A DNA stretch of 64,000 nucleotides from positions 1 to 64,000 of the forward strand of contig NZ_JNWZ01000026.1 in the NCBI RefSeq assembly GCF_000716545.1, in the 5' to 3' direction. This DNA comes from Kitasatospora phosalacinea (lineage in GTDB: Bacteria; Actinomycetota; Actinomycetes; Streptomycetales; Streptomycetaceae). The translations under genes and the position numbers were made by a program. Numbering within the stretch: the stretch's first letter is position 1; each line of letters begins with the position of its first letter. Shown piece after piece: positions 17,235-25,188 of this stretch. The notes beneath the pieces are model-generated. The model was not told where the DNA came from, did no database searches, and saw only the letters and a list, made by a program, of their open reading frames with translations.

Positions 17235-17863
17235 CCGGGACGTTCGCCGCGGTGTGGTCGGTGGGGGCGCCGGCGAAGGTGGTGCTGGAGCGCAACCGGG
17301 AGGCGGCGCCCGCGCCGCTGCGGCTGGCGCACCGCCAGGCCCGCCACGAACTGGCGCTGCTGTGCTCGCTGATCCTGGCGAACCCGGCGTCCGCCACGAC
17401 GCTGGCCAAGCTGGTGGACAGCGACGTGGAGCGGCCCGAGGGGGCGCTGGTGCTGGGGGTGCTGCTGAACCTGGCCGACTACGAGGAGGGCGCGCGCTTC
17501 TGGTGGGAGTTCGCGGCCGGCGGCGGCAGCCACCTCGCGGCGTCGTGCCTGTGGTTCTGGCACCAGTCGCGGGGCGAGCCGCGGGACGCGCAGTTCTGGC
17601 GGTTCCAGGCGGAGGGGCTGGCCCGCCAGCCGCAGCCGCAGTGGCGGATGCCGTCGTCCGACCGGCCCCTGGTGCCGCGCAGCGTGCGCGCCGACATACT
17701 CGCCCGCTGCCGGCAGGGGCTGGCGCCCCGGCTGCCCGCCCGGATGGCGGCGGTGCTCAAGTCCCTGCCGGCGGACGACGACCGCGGCGACTGGCCGGAG
17801 GTCCCGCACTGGAGCCCGGACGTCGTGTGCCACCTGAAGGCCGCCGCGGCCGAAGGGCGCTGA
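17231..17863 (+). CDS. Unknown protein coupled to the sigma-like gene
   Basis: 210 aa, rich in Trp and Arg, largely helical, soluble. Repeated aromatic helices (FWWEFAAGGGSHLAASCLWFWHQSRG, split at Gly) resemble TPR/Sel1-like helical hairpins, but I cannot assign a family. It overlaps the sigma-like gene by 4 bp, so it is cotranslated and probably acts with it, possibly as its regulator. Confidence 0.75.
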   Translation: MTGTFAAVWSVGAPAKVVLERNREAAPAPLRLAHRQARHELALLCSLILANPASATTLAKLVDSDVERPEGALVLGVLLNLADYEEGARFWWEFAAGGGSHLAASCLWFWHQSRGEPRDAQFWRFQAEGLARQPQPQWRMPSSDRPLVPRSVRADILARCRQGLAPRLPARMAAVLKSLPADDDRGDWPEVPHWSPDVVCHLKAAAAEGR

Positions 17864-18391
17864 ACCCGGGCCGCCGAACGCGCGGCCGCCGCCGGGAGAT
17901 CCGGTGCGGTCGGTACCGGGTGCCCGGGTGCGCGGTACCGGATGCGGGTGCTGCCGGAGGTCGAACCGGCCCGTCGACCGGCCGTCCAGAGGATTCGAGG
18001 AAGCCGTGGGGGCGGGCCGCCTCCGGCGCTGCCGCGATCTTGAACCGGAAGCAGGCGCCGTCCGGATCGAGGATCGCATCCGGGGGCGCGTCGTTCCCAC
18101 CCCCACCCCCGCCCCCGCTCCCACTCCCGGCCCCGGAACGCCGTGCGCGAGCTGCTTCCGGGGGGTCCAGAGCCTGCCCCGGAGCCCGCGGGCGGGAGCC
18201 CGTGCCGCGGCGGTCGGGCGGGGCTGGCGGGGGGTTCGTTTACAGGGGCTTGACAGGTCGTTACTTTGGGGCTTGGGAGCGCTCCCAGAAATCCCTCCGC
18301 TCATGGCATGAGCATGGCTTTTCCCCAGTCAGACGGCCTGCCCGGCCGGGACGTTCGGGCGGGTCCCTTCCACCGAGGTGGTGAAAGTTTC
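17864..18391. other. 528-bp regulatory region upstream of the LPMO gene
   Basis: No credible gene. The last 150 bp hold TTGACA at 18250 as a possible -35, the CebR box (18274-18287) and a TGAAAGTTTCA palindrome touching the start codon. The earlier part is GC-rich and featureless. Confidence 0.6.
18274..18287. promoter_or_regulatory. CebR box (cellobiose-responsive operator)
   Basis: TGGGAGCGCTCCCA is an exact copy of the 14-bp palindrome bound by CebR, the LacI-family repressor of cellulose genes in Streptomyces. It is downstream of a TTGACA -35-like hexamer, about 105 bp before the LPMO start, so cellobiose should induce this gene. Confidence 0.9.
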
Positions 18392-18392
18392 A
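18382..18392. promoter_or_regulatory. TGAAAGTTTCA palindrome overlapping the LPMO start codon
   Basis: A perfect 11-mer palindrome with the GAAAnTTTC core of the xylan-regulon boxes further right, but T/A instead of C/G at the ends. It ends on the A of the ATG and may bind the LacI protein of the xylan locus weakly. Confidence 0.4.
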
Positions 18393-19582
18393 TGTCTCGA
18401 CGCAAGACCTCGACGATCGCCGCGGCCCTCGCGACCGCGGCCGTGACGATCTGCGCGCTGCTGCTGGGGCTGTCCCCGGCGCACGCGCACGGTGTGGCGA
18501 TGGTGCCGGGTTCGCGCACGTACCTGTGCTACCAGGACGCGATCACCGGGAACGGCGCGCTGACGCCGACCAACCCGGCCTGCAAGGCGGCCGTCGCGCA
18601 GAGCGGGACGACGCCGCTCTACAACTGGTTCGCGGTGCTGGACTCCAACGCGGGCGGGCGCGGCCAGGGCTACGTTCCGGACGGGACGCTGTGCAGTGCC
18701 GGCAACAAGTCCCCGTACGACTTCTCGGCCTACAACGCGGCCCGGAACGACTGGCCCAAGACGCACCTGACCTCCGGGGCCGGCATCGAGGTCGACTACT
18801 CCAACTGGGCCGCGCACCCGGGGGAGTTCCGGATCTACCTGACCAAGCAGGGGTGGTCCCCGACCACCCCGCTGGCCTGGGCCGACCTGAGCCTGCTCAC
18901 CACCGTCGCCAACCCGGCGCAGGTGGGCAGCCCCGGGGCGGACGGCGGCCACTACTACTGGAACCTGACGCTCCCGTCGGGGCGCAGCGGGGACGCCGTG
19001 ATGTTCATCCAGTGGGTGCGTTCGGACAGCCAGGAGAACTTCTTCTCCTGCTCGGACGTGGTCTTCGACGGTGGCAAGGGCGAGGTGACCGGCATCCACC
19101 TGCCGGCCTCCTCGTCCTCTCCGAGCCCGGGCTCCAGCCCGAGCCCCAGCCCCAGCCCCAGCCAGAGCGCGAGCCCGAGCCCGAGCGCGTCGCCGTCCGC
19201 GAGCCCGTCCGCGAGCCCGAGCCCGTCGTCCTCGCCCTCGCCGTCGCCCTCGTCCAGCGGTACGACGATGCCGGGCAGCGGCTGCATGGCGACGTACAGC
19301 GTGGTTGGCTCCTGGAGCGGCGGGTTCCAGGCGTCGGTCGAGGTGATGAACCACAACTCGACGCCGATCAACTCCTGGACGCTGAGCTGGCGGACGGGCT
19401 CCGGCACCACGATCGCCAGTGTGTGGAGCGGGGTGCTGACCGCCTCCGGCAGTGACGTGACGGTGAAGAACGCGGCCTACAACGGCACCATCGGCGCGAA
19501 CTCCAGCACCACGTTCGGCTTCGTCGCCAACTCCACCGGCAACAACTTCCCGACCGGCTCCATCTCCTGCACCGCCGCGTGA
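18392..19582 (+). CDS. AA10 lytic polysaccharide monooxygenase with C-terminal CBM2
   Basis: 396 aa. The signal peptide ends SPAHA, leaving His33 as the mature N-terminus. With His142 (WAAHPGEF) this forms the copper histidine brace. ENFFSCSDVVF near residue 230 carries the axial aromatic residue. The catalytic AA10 domain (33-235) is followed by a Ser/Pro linker (about 240-285) and a CBM2 (about 290-396, starting GCMATYSVVGSWSGGFQ). It oxidatively cleaves crystalline cellulose outside the cell, like S. coelicolor LPMO10 proteins. A CebR box upstream and a Cip1-like gene downstream fit cellulose use. The ATG at 18392 was chosen because it gives a clean signal peptide. Confidence 0.94.
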   Translation: MSRRKTSTIAAALATAAVTICALLLGLSPAHAHGVAMVPGSRTYLCYQDAITGNGALTPTNPACKAAVAQSGTTPLYNWFAVLDSNAGGRGQGYVPDGTLCSAGNKSPYDFSAYNAARNDWPKTHLTSGAGIEVDYSNWAAHPGEFRIYLTKQGWSPTTPLAWADLSLLTTVANPAQVGSPGADGGHYYWNLTLPSGRSGDAVMFIQWVRSDSQENFFSCSDVVFDGGKGEVTGIHLPASSSSPSPGSSPSPSPSPSQSASPSPSASPSASPSASPSPSSSPSPSPSSSGTTMPGSGCMATYSVVGSWSGGFQASVEVMNHNSTPINSWTLSWRTGSGTTIASVWSGVLTASGSDVTVKNAAYNGTIGANSSTTFGFVANSTGNNFPTGSISCTAA

Positions 19583-19590
19583 CCCCCGCG

Positions 19591-19637
19591 CCCCGGGTCC
19601 GGGCCCGTCGCGAACCGCGGCGGGCCCGGACCCGGGG
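19591..19637. terminator. Strong hairpin terminator after the LPMO gene
   Basis: A perfect 17-bp stem: 19591-19607 (CCCCGGGTCCGGGCCCG) pairs with 19621-19637. It should separate the LPMO transcript from the Cip1-like gene. Confidence 0.8.
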
Positions 19638-19682
19638 CCCGCACGACCCACAGACGGAACCGACGACGCAAGGAGGTTCGAC

Positions 19683-20954
19683 ATGGTGCGCAACGGAGCG
19701 AGAACGTACGGAGCGAGAACGTACGGGAGTCGGCGCGGGCGGGGGGCGCTGCTCGCCGTGCTCGCGGTGGTGCTCGGACTGCTGGCCGGGTTCGGCCACG
19801 GGACGGCACCGGCCTGGGGTGCGGGCGGTGCGGCCTGCCAGGTCTCCTGGACGGGCAACGAGTGGACCGGTGGCTTCACCGCGCAGGTGGTGGTCACCAA
19901 CTCGGGTGCGGCGGTGAACAGTTGGAAGCTGAGCTGGACGTTCGCGGCCGGTCAGCAGCTGACCTCGGGCTGGAACGCGCAGCTGAGCCAGAGCGGCACC
20001 GCCGTCACGGCGAGCAGCCTGAGCTACAACGGCGCGGTGACGAGCGGGGGTTCGGTGTCCTTCGGGCTCCAGGGCACCTGGTCGGGCAGCAACCCGGCTC
20101 CCACCGACTTCGCCTTCAACGGGGCTTCCTGCCAAGGGGGTTCGGGCACCTCCTCGCCGACACCCTCCCCGACCCCGTCCCCCACGCCGTCCTCGTCCCC
20201 GTCTTCATCCCCGTCTTCATCCCCGTCCTCGTCCCCGACGTCGTCCCCGTCCCCCACGCCCACCGCCGGCTGCTCCGGGACCGTGGTCTGCTCGGGCTTC
20301 GAGGACCAGAGCGGCAGCACCCTGACCGGTGACTGGACGCTCGCCGCCCCCGACTGCGCGGGCGCCGGTGCGGTGACCGTCGACACCTCGGTCGTCCACG
20401 GCGGCAGCCGCGCGCTGCGGGTCGACGGCCGGGCCGGTTACTGCAACCACGTGTTCGCGGCGACCACCAAGGACGTCTCCGCCGTCGGGCCCGTGGTGTA
20501 CGCCAGGTACTGGGTGCGCCACACCACCGCGCTGCCCGCCGACCACATCGCCATGGTGACCATGGCGGACTCCCGCGACGGCGGCAAGCACCTGCGCCTG
20601 GGCGGCCAGAACGGCGCGCTGCAGTGGAACCGGGAGTCCGACGACGCCACGCTGCCCGCGCAGAGCCCGGTCGGCGTCGCGCAGAGCGTGCCGCTGCCGG
20701 TGAACCAGTGGGTCTGCGTCCGCTTCGCCGTCGACACCACCAAGCAGTCCATGGACACCTGGCTGAACGACCAGCAGGTCCCCGGCCTGCACGACGACGG
20801 CGTCCCCACCGCCGACATCGACCAGCAGTGGCTCAGCCGCACCACCGCCCCGCGCCCGGTCACCCTGTACCTCGGCTGGGAGGCGTACGGCAACGGCGCC
20901 GACACCCTCTGGTACGACGACGTGGCCCTGGGTTCCGCGCCGATCGCCTGCTGA
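19683..20954 (+). CDS. Secreted CBM2 protein with Cip1-like domain
   Basis: 423 aa. Signal peptide (to about 47), CBM2 (about 50-152, two boundary cysteines), Ser/Pro-rich linker (155-195) and a C-terminal domain closely resembling fungal Cip1 (about 200-423): APDCAGAGAVTVDTS, GYCNHVFAATT, GGKHLRLGGQNG, NRESDDATLP, LGWEAYG and WYDDVALGSA all have counterparts there. Cip1 is a cellulose-induced secreted protein with a lyase-like beta-jelly-roll fold and an unclear, possibly glucuronan-lyase, role. A very strong AAGGAGG ribosome site precedes ATG 19683. It has its own terminator and probably helps the LPMO. Confidence 0.9.
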   Translation: MVRNGARTYGARTYGSRRGRGALLAVLAVVLGLLAGFGHGTAPAWGAGGAACQVSWTGNEWTGGFTAQVVVTNSGAAVNSWKLSWTFAAGQQLTSGWNAQLSQSGTAVTASSLSYNGAVTSGGSVSFGLQGTWSGSNPAPTDFAFNGASCQGGSGTSSPTPSPTPSPTPSSSPSSSPSSSPSSSPTSSPSPTPTAGCSGTVVCSGFEDQSGSTLTGDWTLAAPDCAGAGAVTVDTSVVHGGSRALRVDGRAGYCNHVFAATTKDVSAVGPVVYARYWVRHTTALPADHIAMVTMADSRDGGKHLRLGGQNGALQWNRESDDATLPAQSPVGVAQSVPLPVNQWVCVRFAVDTTKQSMDTWLNDQQVPGLHDDGVPTADIDQQWLSRTTAPRPVTLYLGWEAYGNGADTLWYDDVALGSAPIAC

Positions 20955-21016
20955 GCCGTCGATCGTCGGTCGTCGGTCACTGACCGGCACTCGGCGCAGA
21001 CGAGTGGACGCACCGC

Positions 21017-21065
21017 GGTCGCGGACCGCCGCCGACCGGACGACCGGCGGCGGCGGTCCGCGACC
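21017..21065. terminator. Hairpin terminator after the Cip1-like gene
   Basis: A perfect 18-bp stem: 21017-21034 (GGTCGCGGACCGCCGCCG) with 21048-21065, 13-base loop. Confidence 0.8.
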
Positions 21066-21129
21066 GGCCGGGCCGGGCCGGCCCGGCCACCGGACACTCC
21101 CGGCCCACCGTCCGGACCTGATCGGAGGT

Positions 21130-21408
21130 CTAGACCGGCAGGCGGACGAAACCCTCGGTCCAGTGGTCCTCGTCCAGCTCGAACTCGCCGATCTGGAAGC
21201 AGTCCGGCTCACCGGCGAAACCCGGCAGGAGGCGCGCGCGGCGGATCCGTTCCTCGGCCGCGGCCTCGGAGGAGTAGACGCCGAGCAGCTTGACGTCGTC
21301 GCCGTCCTGTTCGTCGACGAACACGACCCCGTCCTCGAGGTGGACCGTTCCGCCGTCGGGGCCGGCTTCGTTCTGGTGGCCGACGTGCCAGAGGGGGTAG
21401 ACCTTCAC
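21130..21408 (-). CDS. DUF7336-like small acidic protein
   Basis: 92 aa, acidic, with the pattern of small proteins that begin MKVYPLWHVGH, continue with an acidic KLLGVYSSEAAAEERIRRA helix and end in DEDHWTEGFVRL. Such proteins are widespread in bacteria and often sit near toxins or mobile DNA as possible immunity or accessory proteins; function is unknown. The start is a GTG at 21408. It lies directly downstream of the two tRNA-like genes on the same strand. Confidence 0.75.
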   Translation of the reverse strand: MKVYPLWHVGHQNEAGPDGGTVHLEDGVVFVDEQDGDDVKLLGVYSSEAAAEERIRRARLLPGFAGEPDCFQIGEFELDEDHWTEGFVRLPV

Positions 21409-21432
21409 GCCCGCAGGCTACCCCGGGCCCTG

Positions 21433-21517
21433 CGGAGAGTGCGCGGATCGAACGCGCGCGGGCTTTCACCCGACCACGGCTTGGCAAGCCGCTGCCTTGC
21501 CACTCGACCGACTCTCC
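21433..21517 (-). tRNA. Class II, seryl-type tRNA with glycine anticodon GCC
   Basis: Read on the minus strand from 21517. The acceptor GGAGAGT pairs perfectly with ACTCTCC (21440-21434), and the discriminator is G. The D-arm GTC/GGC with loop GAGTGGCAA follows the seryl pattern. The anticodon stem GCGGC/GCCGT encloses loop TTGCCAA, so the anticodon is GCC (Gly). The long variable arm CGGGT-GAAA-GCCCG has a GNRA loop, and the T-arm GCGCG-TTCGATC-CGCGC is perfect. Long variable arm plus G73 are the identity elements of tRNA-Ser, whereas true tRNA-Gly is class I. If expressed it could put serine at GGC codons. No CCA is encoded. Confidence 0.8.
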
Positions 21518-21524
21518 AGGTGCT

Positions 21525-21620
21525 GCGCTGCCGGACGAGGATCCGAACCCCGAACTTCCTGATCCGGAGTCAGGCGTGCTGCCGGTTGCACCCCCCTCGC
21601 TGCGGGAGGGCGGCAAGCGC
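21525..21620 (-). tRNA. tRNA-like element with CCG anticodon and inserted hairpin (possible pseudo-tRNA)
   Basis: Minus strand. The D-arm (GTGC/GCAC, loop AACCGGCA), anticodon arm (CCTGA-CTCCGGA-TCAGG, anticodon CCG for Arg) and T-arm (CGGGG-TTCGGAT-CCTCG) are intact, and the body looks like a tRNA-Gln. The seven bases before the D-arm do not pair with the acceptor 3' strand TCCGGCA. About 17 bases further upstream GCGCTTGCCG does pair with CGGCAGCGC, and a hairpin (CCCTC-CCGCAGC-GAGGG) lies between them. T-loop position 58 is G, not A. It ends 7 bp before the seryl-type tRNA and is probably cotranscribed with it. Confidence 0.55.
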
Positions 21621-21889
21621 GAAGGCCGCCCGGACGGGGAACCCTCCCACGGGCGGCCGGGTGCTGTGGGGCCCGGCTACCGCGAGGGGAGCCCCCGGCG
21701 CTGCCGGCAACTCGAAGAACGCTGGTACGACCGGCTGTTGCTCATCCCGCGTTCCTCCCTGCCGGGCGGTGGTGTCGGGCCGATGCCCGTACTCCGCGCC
21801 GGGGGCGCGACCGTGGGCGACGGGTTCTCCCGGTCGGCCCCGTCCGCGGGAGGCGGCTGCGCCGGCGTGCCGAGGGGGCGGAACCGGCC

Positions 21890-22507
21890 TCAGGACGGCC
21901 GGGTAGCGGGCCGGAGGCCGTCCATCAGCAGGTTCAGCAGGCGGTCGGCCTGGGCTTCCTGCGCGGGGCGGGGGGCCACCGTGAAGATGCCGATGAGGGC
22001 GGCGGCGACGTCTTCGGCCGTGACGTCGGCGCGCAGGTCGCCCGCCGTGCGGCCCGCGTCGAGGATCGTGGAGATGGCGGTCAGCAGTTCGGTCCGGGTC
22101 TGCGCGTGGGCGATCCGGCCCGAGTCGACCATCGCCCGCAGCGTGTCGAGCATGCCGTTCTTGGTCGCCGTCCATTCCCCGAACAGGTCCATCCAGCGCC
22201 GCAGCGCCGCCGCCGGGGGCAGTCGGCCGAGCAGTTCGCGGGCGCCGCTCGTCAGCCGCACGACCTGGTCCTCGTAGACCGCGTCGACCAGGGACTCGCG
22301 GGTCGGGAAGTGCCGGTAGAGCGTGGCGATGCCGACCCCGGCCTCGCGGGCGATCGCGCGCATCGAGGGCTCGTCGTCGGCCGACATGAACACGCGGGTC
22401 GCCACCGTGAGCAGCTGGTCGCGGTTGCGCGCGGCGTCCGCCCGCGGCGTGCGGGTCTCCGACCCGCCGGAAACGGAGCGCGCTCCGGTTGTGTTACGGT
22501 CGTCCAT
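21890..22507 (-). CDS. TetR-family repressor
   Basis: 205 aa. The N-terminal helix-turn-helix (about residues 25-75) has the family signature MRAIAREAGVGIATLYRHFPTRESL. The C-terminal ligand domain is of the SCO-type TetR_C (KNGMLDTLRAMVDSG). ATG 22507 is the only start compatible with the divergent promoter. It is divergent from an oxidoreductase gene 64 bp away across a clear palindrome, so it most likely represses itself and that gene. Confidence 0.93.
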   Translation of the reverse strand: MDDRNTTGARSVSGGSETRTPRADAARNRDQLLTVATRVFMSADDEPSMRAIAREAGVGIATLYRHFPTRESLVDAVYEDQVVRLTSGARELLGRLPPAAALRRWMDLFGEWTATKNGMLDTLRAMVDSGRIAHAQTRTELLTAISTILDAGRTAGDLRADVTAEDVAAALIGIFTVAPRPAQEAQADRLLNLLMDGLRPATRPS

Positions 22508-22509
22508 GT

Positions 22510-22529
22510 AAACGGAGCGTAGTCCGTTT
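22510..22529. promoter_or_regulatory. TetR operator between the repressor and oxidoreductase genes
   Basis: AAACGGA (22510-22516), 6-bp spacer, TCCGTTT (22523-22529): a perfect dyad immediately before the repressor start. A second, near-perfect dyad with the same AAACGGAG half-site lies inside the repressor gene at 22471-22490. Confidence 0.75.
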
Positions 22530-22571
22530 CGTTGCTCCCTCCACCACGAGGAGACAGAGGAGGCAGGCGCC

Positions 22572-23528
22572 ATGCAGACGCGGAACGATCGATCGCCCGC
22601 GGCGGGCGGCCGGGCGGTGCGGATGGATTCCTTCGGCGGCCCCGAGCGGCTGGAGGTCCAGGAGGTCCCGCGACCGCAGGTCGGGCCGGGGCAGGTCCGA
22701 GTGCGGGTCACCGCGGCCGGCCTGAACCCGATGGACTGGATCATGACCTCCGACGCGGAGACCGCGGCCAGGTTCGGCCTGGCGCTGCCGGTCGGGTTCG
22801 GGACCGACTACGCGGGCGTGGTCGACCGGATCGGCGAGGGCGTGAGCGGCTTCGCGATCGGCGACCGGGTGTTCGGCGGCGCCCTGTCCCGCGCCGTCTC
22901 CGACTTCGTGGTGGTCGACTCGTCCGGGAAGACCCCGGCCGACGAGGCCCACCACACGCCCGACGGCGTCGACGACCGCACCGCCGCCACCCTCACGATC
23001 GCGGGCCGCACGGCCTCCGCCGCCCTCGCCGCCGTCCCCCTCGGCCCGGACGACACGGTGCTGATCGGCGGCGCCGGCGGCGGGGTCGGCGTGTTCGCCG
23101 TCCAACTGGCCCGCATCGCGGGAGCGCGCGTGATCGGGACGGGATCGGCGGCCTCGGCCGACCACCTGCGCGGCCTCGGGGCCGAGCCGGTCGCGTACGG
23201 CGACGGCCTGGTCGAGCGGGTCCGCGCCCTCGCCCCCGACGGCGTCACCGCCGCCATCGACCTCCACGGGACCGACACGGTGGACGCGGCCAGAGGACTC
23301 GGCGTCCCGGACGGCCGCATCTGCACGATCGCCGCGCAGGTCGGGGGAGTGGCGGCCGCCAACGGGGCCGACGCCGCCCCCGGGGCCCTGGGGGAGATCG
23401 CCCGCCTGGTCGCGGAAGGCCGGCTGAGGGTGCCCGTGGCGGCGACCTTCCCGATCGACCGGATCCGGGCCGCGGTCGAGCTGCAGGCCGGCCGGCACGT
23501 GAGGGGCAAGGTCGTCATCGACCTCTGA
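22572..23528 (+). CDS. NADP-dependent quinone-oxidoreductase-like protein (MDR family)
   Basis: 318 aa medium-chain dehydrogenase/reductase without zinc-binding cysteines. GroES-like N-terminal half (VRVTAAGLNPMDWIM, FGTDYAGVVDRIGEGV) and a Rossmann half with VLIGGAGGGVGVFAVQLARIAGA. Such enzymes reduce quinones or enones with NADPH. A GAGGAGG ribosome site precedes ATG 22572. Control by the divergent TetR gene suggests induction by an electrophile or a drug. Confidence 0.92.
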   Translation: MQTRNDRSPAAGGRAVRMDSFGGPERLEVQEVPRPQVGPGQVRVRVTAAGLNPMDWIMTSDAETAARFGLALPVGFGTDYAGVVDRIGEGVSGFAIGDRVFGGALSRAVSDFVVVDSSGKTPADEAHHTPDGVDDRTAATLTIAGRTASAALAAVPLGPDDTVLIGGAGGGVGVFAVQLARIAGARVIGTGSAASADHLRGLGAEPVAYGDGLVERVRALAPDGVTAAIDLHGTDTVDAARGLGVPDGRICTIAAQVGGVAAANGADAAPGALGEIARLVAEGRLRVPVAATFPIDRIRAAVELQAGRHVRGKVVIDL

Positions 23529-23566
23529 GGCCGGCTCCGCCCGCGCGGGACGGACGGGCGGGCCCC

Positions 23567-25060
23567 TCAGGGTCGCGGCGTCGGATCGTCGAGCGCCGGG
23601 AAGTCGTACTCCACCTCGCCGATGTCGGAGATCAGGTAGCGGCCGTCGGGCTGACGGCGCAGCCGCACATCGGCGACGGTTCCCCTGGGCCGCCGGGACC
23701 AGCCGTCCTCCGCGAGGTAGGCGCAGTGGACGGGGACTTCCAACTCGACCACCTCGGTGGTGAGGTCGTGCGGATCGGTGTGGTCCTGCGGCGGCGCCGC
23801 CGTCGCCTGCAGGACCACCGACCAGCCCCGGCGCGCGGTCAGTTCCGCGGGCCAGGCCGGGCCGTCCGTCGCGCACGCGTTCAACCCGCCGCCGGCCGCG
23901 TACAGTTCGGGCGTCAGGTACGGGCGGACCCGCCCCAGGACGGCGGCCGGCCCCGTGTCGCCGCGGGACGTGTCGAAGCTCCCCGAGGTGACCGACCAGG
24001 CGATCGCGACCGACTCCGCGTCGTGGTCGTCGACCGTCAACGGCGGTGTCGCCGCCGACGGCCGCTCCTCGGCAGGGGCCGGGAACTCCGTCGGATCGGC
24101 TCCCGGCGCGGAGGCGAAGGTGTAGCCGGGCGGTGCGGCGGCGACCGCGGTGCCCGGGATCTCCTGCTCGTCCTGGTCGAAGCAGGGGTTGCACCGGATC
24201 CGCTCACCGGAGCCCGTGCCGTAGGTGGTCTGCCAGCCGTTCCCCTGCGTCGTCAGCTCGGTGCCGCGTTCCGGCCGCACCCCGGAGACGCGGAACGGGC
24301 GGTCACCGTCCTTCAGCGTCCAGGTGCGGCGCTCGCCGTCGACCGAGCCCTCGACCGTGAGCACGTAGTCGTAGCTGTGCCGTGCCGCGAGGACGGTGAG
24401 GCTGACGAGTTCGGGCTTCTGGTTCTCCAGGTAGACGTACTTGTCGGTGAAGTACGGGGCGAACGAAACCGGTCCGGCGGCCCCGATCAGCGCGACCGGG
24501 TCGGCGGAGTCGAGGTCGACGCCCATGTCGATCTTCTGCCCGACTCCCTGTCCGGTGCAGCCCACGACCGTGCCGGGCAGGGGGTCGCGGGGCTCGCCCA
24601 CGACGGTCGCCCGCACCTGCTCGACCACCACGGTGTGGCCGTTGCCGACCATCGAGATCGAGAGCGGCGACGCTCCGACATCCGTGCCGCCCCGTGCGTG
24701 CGACCACGTCCGGACGGTGCTGCAGCCGTCCACGGCGGGGAGTTCCGCCGCTCTGACGGTTCCGGGGACGACTGCGGTGGCGCCCGCGTCCCCGTGCTCG
24801 GGGTCGTAGCGGGCGCTGAGTTCCGGCCCCCGGCTCCCTCCTGGCGCCCGCAGCGCCCAGTACGTGAGGCCGGCGCCCAGCAGGGCCATCACGCAGACCA
24901 CGGCCACCAGCAGGCGCCGGGGCTTCTGCGGTCCCGCCAGCAGCGAGACGATGCCCCCCATGATCACGTTGCCGTGGATGGTGCTGTCGATGATCTTGTT
25001 GTGCGTGTCGCCCTGGTTGTCCACACCACCCACCCCGCCCGACAGGTCCGCGTCGACCAC
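23567..25060 (-). CDS. Single-pass membrane protein with N-terminal amyloid-like motif and large extracytoplasmic domain
   Basis: 497 aa from a GTG at 25060 (GGGGAA ribosome site); a longer frame has no good start. Residues 17-36 (GDTHNKIIDSTIHGNVIMGG) match, over GDxHNxI...hGxVxMG, a motif in the divergent neighbour and resemble RHIM-like bacterial amyloid-signalling sequences. RR then a helix (about 50-72) follow, placing the motif inside the cell. The remaining 420 residues are extracytoplasmic, with a CNPCFD pair and other cysteines, and no recognised enzyme domain. I infer a membrane sensor that could nucleate the neighbour's motif. This is a hypothesis from sequence and position. Confidence 0.75.
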   Translation of the reverse strand: MVDADLSGGVGGVDNQGDTHNKIIDSTIHGNVIMGGIVSLLAGPQKPRRLLVAVVCVMALLGAGLTYWALRAPGGSRGPELSARYDPEHGDAGATAVVPGTVRAAELPAVDGCSTVRTWSHARGGTDVGASPLSISMVGNGHTVVVEQVRATVVGEPRDPLPGTVVGCTGQGVGQKIDMGVDLDSADPVALIGAAGPVSFAPYFTDKYVYLENQKPELVSLTVLAARHSYDYVLTVEGSVDGERRTWTLKDGDRPFRVSGVRPERGTELTTQGNGWQTTYGTGSGERIRCNPCFDQDEQEIPGTAVAAAPPGYTFASAPGADPTEFPAPAEERPSAATPPLTVDDHDAESVAIAWSVTSGSFDTSRGDTGPAAVLGRVRPYLTPELYAAGGGLNACATDGPAWPAELTARRGWSVVLQATAAPPQDHTDPHDLTTEVVELEVPVHCAYLAEDGWSRRPRGTVADVRLRRQPDGRYLISDIGEVEYDFPALDDPTPRP

Positions 25061-25188
25061 AGTGCGGTTCCCCGTCGGAAAAGGGAAGACCGCCGGCCGT
25101 CCCCGCCCCGGGAGTCGGCTCCCTGTCAGCCGGTTCGTGGCTGCCGTAGGGTGTCTGGCACTGGTGCTTTCATCAACGGGGGTGCGAA

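Noticed and set aside
21525..21620. Attachment site of an integrated element
   Set aside because: A tRNA 3' end could be an att site, but no integrase, excisionase or second copy of the segment is seen in the window.
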